Source of the DNA: Rubrivivax gelatinosus
GTDB lineage: Bacteria > Pseudomonadota > Gammaproteobacteria > Burkholderiales > Burkholderiaceae_C
Direction of reading: 5' to 3'
Length of the DNA stretch: 64,000 bases
NCBI RefSeq assembly: GCF_004340905.1
Contig: NZ_SLXD01000014.1
Location: 124,001 to 188,000, forward strand
Shown piece by piece: positions 63,723-64,000 of this stretch (positions are counted from its first letter, which is position 1; every line of letters starts with the position of its first letter). Made by a program: the position numbers and the translations under genes. Below the pieces are notes generated by a model. It was not told the origin of the DNA. It searched no databases and saw nothing but the letters and a program-made list of their open reading frames with translations.

Positions 63723-64000
63723 GTGCACGACTTTAGATTGGTGAACTGGGGGCCAGATGAGGCAAAGGATGACCATGACTTGCCAGGATACTTCGTCGCC
63801 TTCCCTGAGTTCGCAGACATCGAGGCCGGCCAGATCCGCTACGTAGTAGGACGCAAGGGAACGGGCAAGACGGCGATCATCGAGCGCATTAAGCAGCGAG
63901 TGGCCGCCGATGCTATGGGGTTCAGTTCTAATCTGACATTGCGCAATTTTCCCCTCCAAGACTTCCGGGAGCTCAGAGATCGAAGCCAACGCGACAAATC
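63723..64000 (+). CDS. P-loop ATPase of accessory origin (N-terminal fragment, runs off window)
   Basis: The first ~92 codons are visible. GTG at 63723 follows GGAG with an 8-base spacer. The start reads VHDFRLVNWGPDEAKDD, then LPGYFVAFPEF and a Walker A loop RYVVGRKGTGKTAIIERI (GRKGTGKT, residues 43-50). It resembles from memory the opening of the Sll1717-type P-loop ATPase family, often found in accessory regions. Codon use (gta, ttg, aaa, aga) and ~54% G+C differ sharply from the backbone. The remaining domains, and therefore the function, lie beyond the edge. Confidence 0.75.
   Translation, partial: MHDFRLVNWGPDEAKDDHDLPGYFVAFPEFADIEAGQIRYVVGRKGTGKTAIIERIKQRVAADAMGFSSNLTLRNFPLQDFRELRDRSQRDK

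Overview
The window is about 70% G+C and densely coded, with short or overlapping gene junctions and GTG/TTG starts. Its gene content points to a Burkholderiales betaproteobacterium of the Rubrivivax/Roseateles/Comamonadaceae kind: YaeQ, LolC/D, RecJ preceded by a conserved hypothetical gene, a TctA/TctB transporter, a likely PHA phasin, a PEP-CTERM protein, and pyroglutamate-type DctP plus pxpBCA genes. The genus is an inference. Almost everything looks like ordinary chromosomal backbone. I see no tRNA or rRNA genes, CRISPR array, transposase or replication origin.

Layout. 1-3839: an S9 peptidase fragment and yaeQ (minus), then a coiled-coil exported protein coupled to a Dcp-type M3 peptidase. 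3862-9091: a five-PAS hybrid histidine kinase and a LytS/LytTR-type two-component pair. 9168-12962: a DMT exporter, a PHP-domain phosphatase and the lipoprotein-sorting genes lolD and lolC/E. 13015-17623: a hypothetical gene coupled to recJ, a PQQ-type sugar dehydrogenase and a GH24 lysozyme. 17639-21581: a MoxR/DUF58/VWA (Bat-like) cluster and a trypsin-like protease. 21670-28490: tatD with an internal minisatellite, a deoxyinosine glycosylase, then a transglutaminase/TPR protein, a spermidine-synthase-like protein and an orphan GspE-type ATPase, all tightly coupled.

28498-37088 is a 5-oxoproline (pyroglutamate) locus: pxpA, pxpC, pxpB and a TRAP transporter downstream of a LysR regulator, with tctB-tctA divergent from that regulator. 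It ends in a duplicated 83-bp hairpin element and an intrinsic terminator. 37383-42739 carries an MFS exporter, a gamma-glutamyltransferase homologue, an EamA transporter, an atypical SDR and a thioredoxin-like protein. 42740-46202 is a second MoxR/VWA system, with a DUF2201-type protein. 46465-49560 holds an unknown gene, a candidate small RNA, a phasin, a PEP-CTERM protein and a diguanylate cyclase. 49562-53883 is an RND efflux pair. 54102-58881 holds TerB, DUF3574, pssA, a ChaN-like protein, a tandem TetR regulator and a Crp/Fnr regulator. 58901-63076 holds a P2-type cation ATPase and three Hsp20 genes read from a convincing sigma-32 promoter.

After the Hsp20 operon the character changes. 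About 650 bases without a credible gene contain a nested inverted repeat. A gene of clearly lower G+C with a P-loop (GRKGTGKT) then runs off the right edge. This looks like the border of an accessory or defence-type island and is the best candidate for novelty, but only its first ~92 codons are visible.
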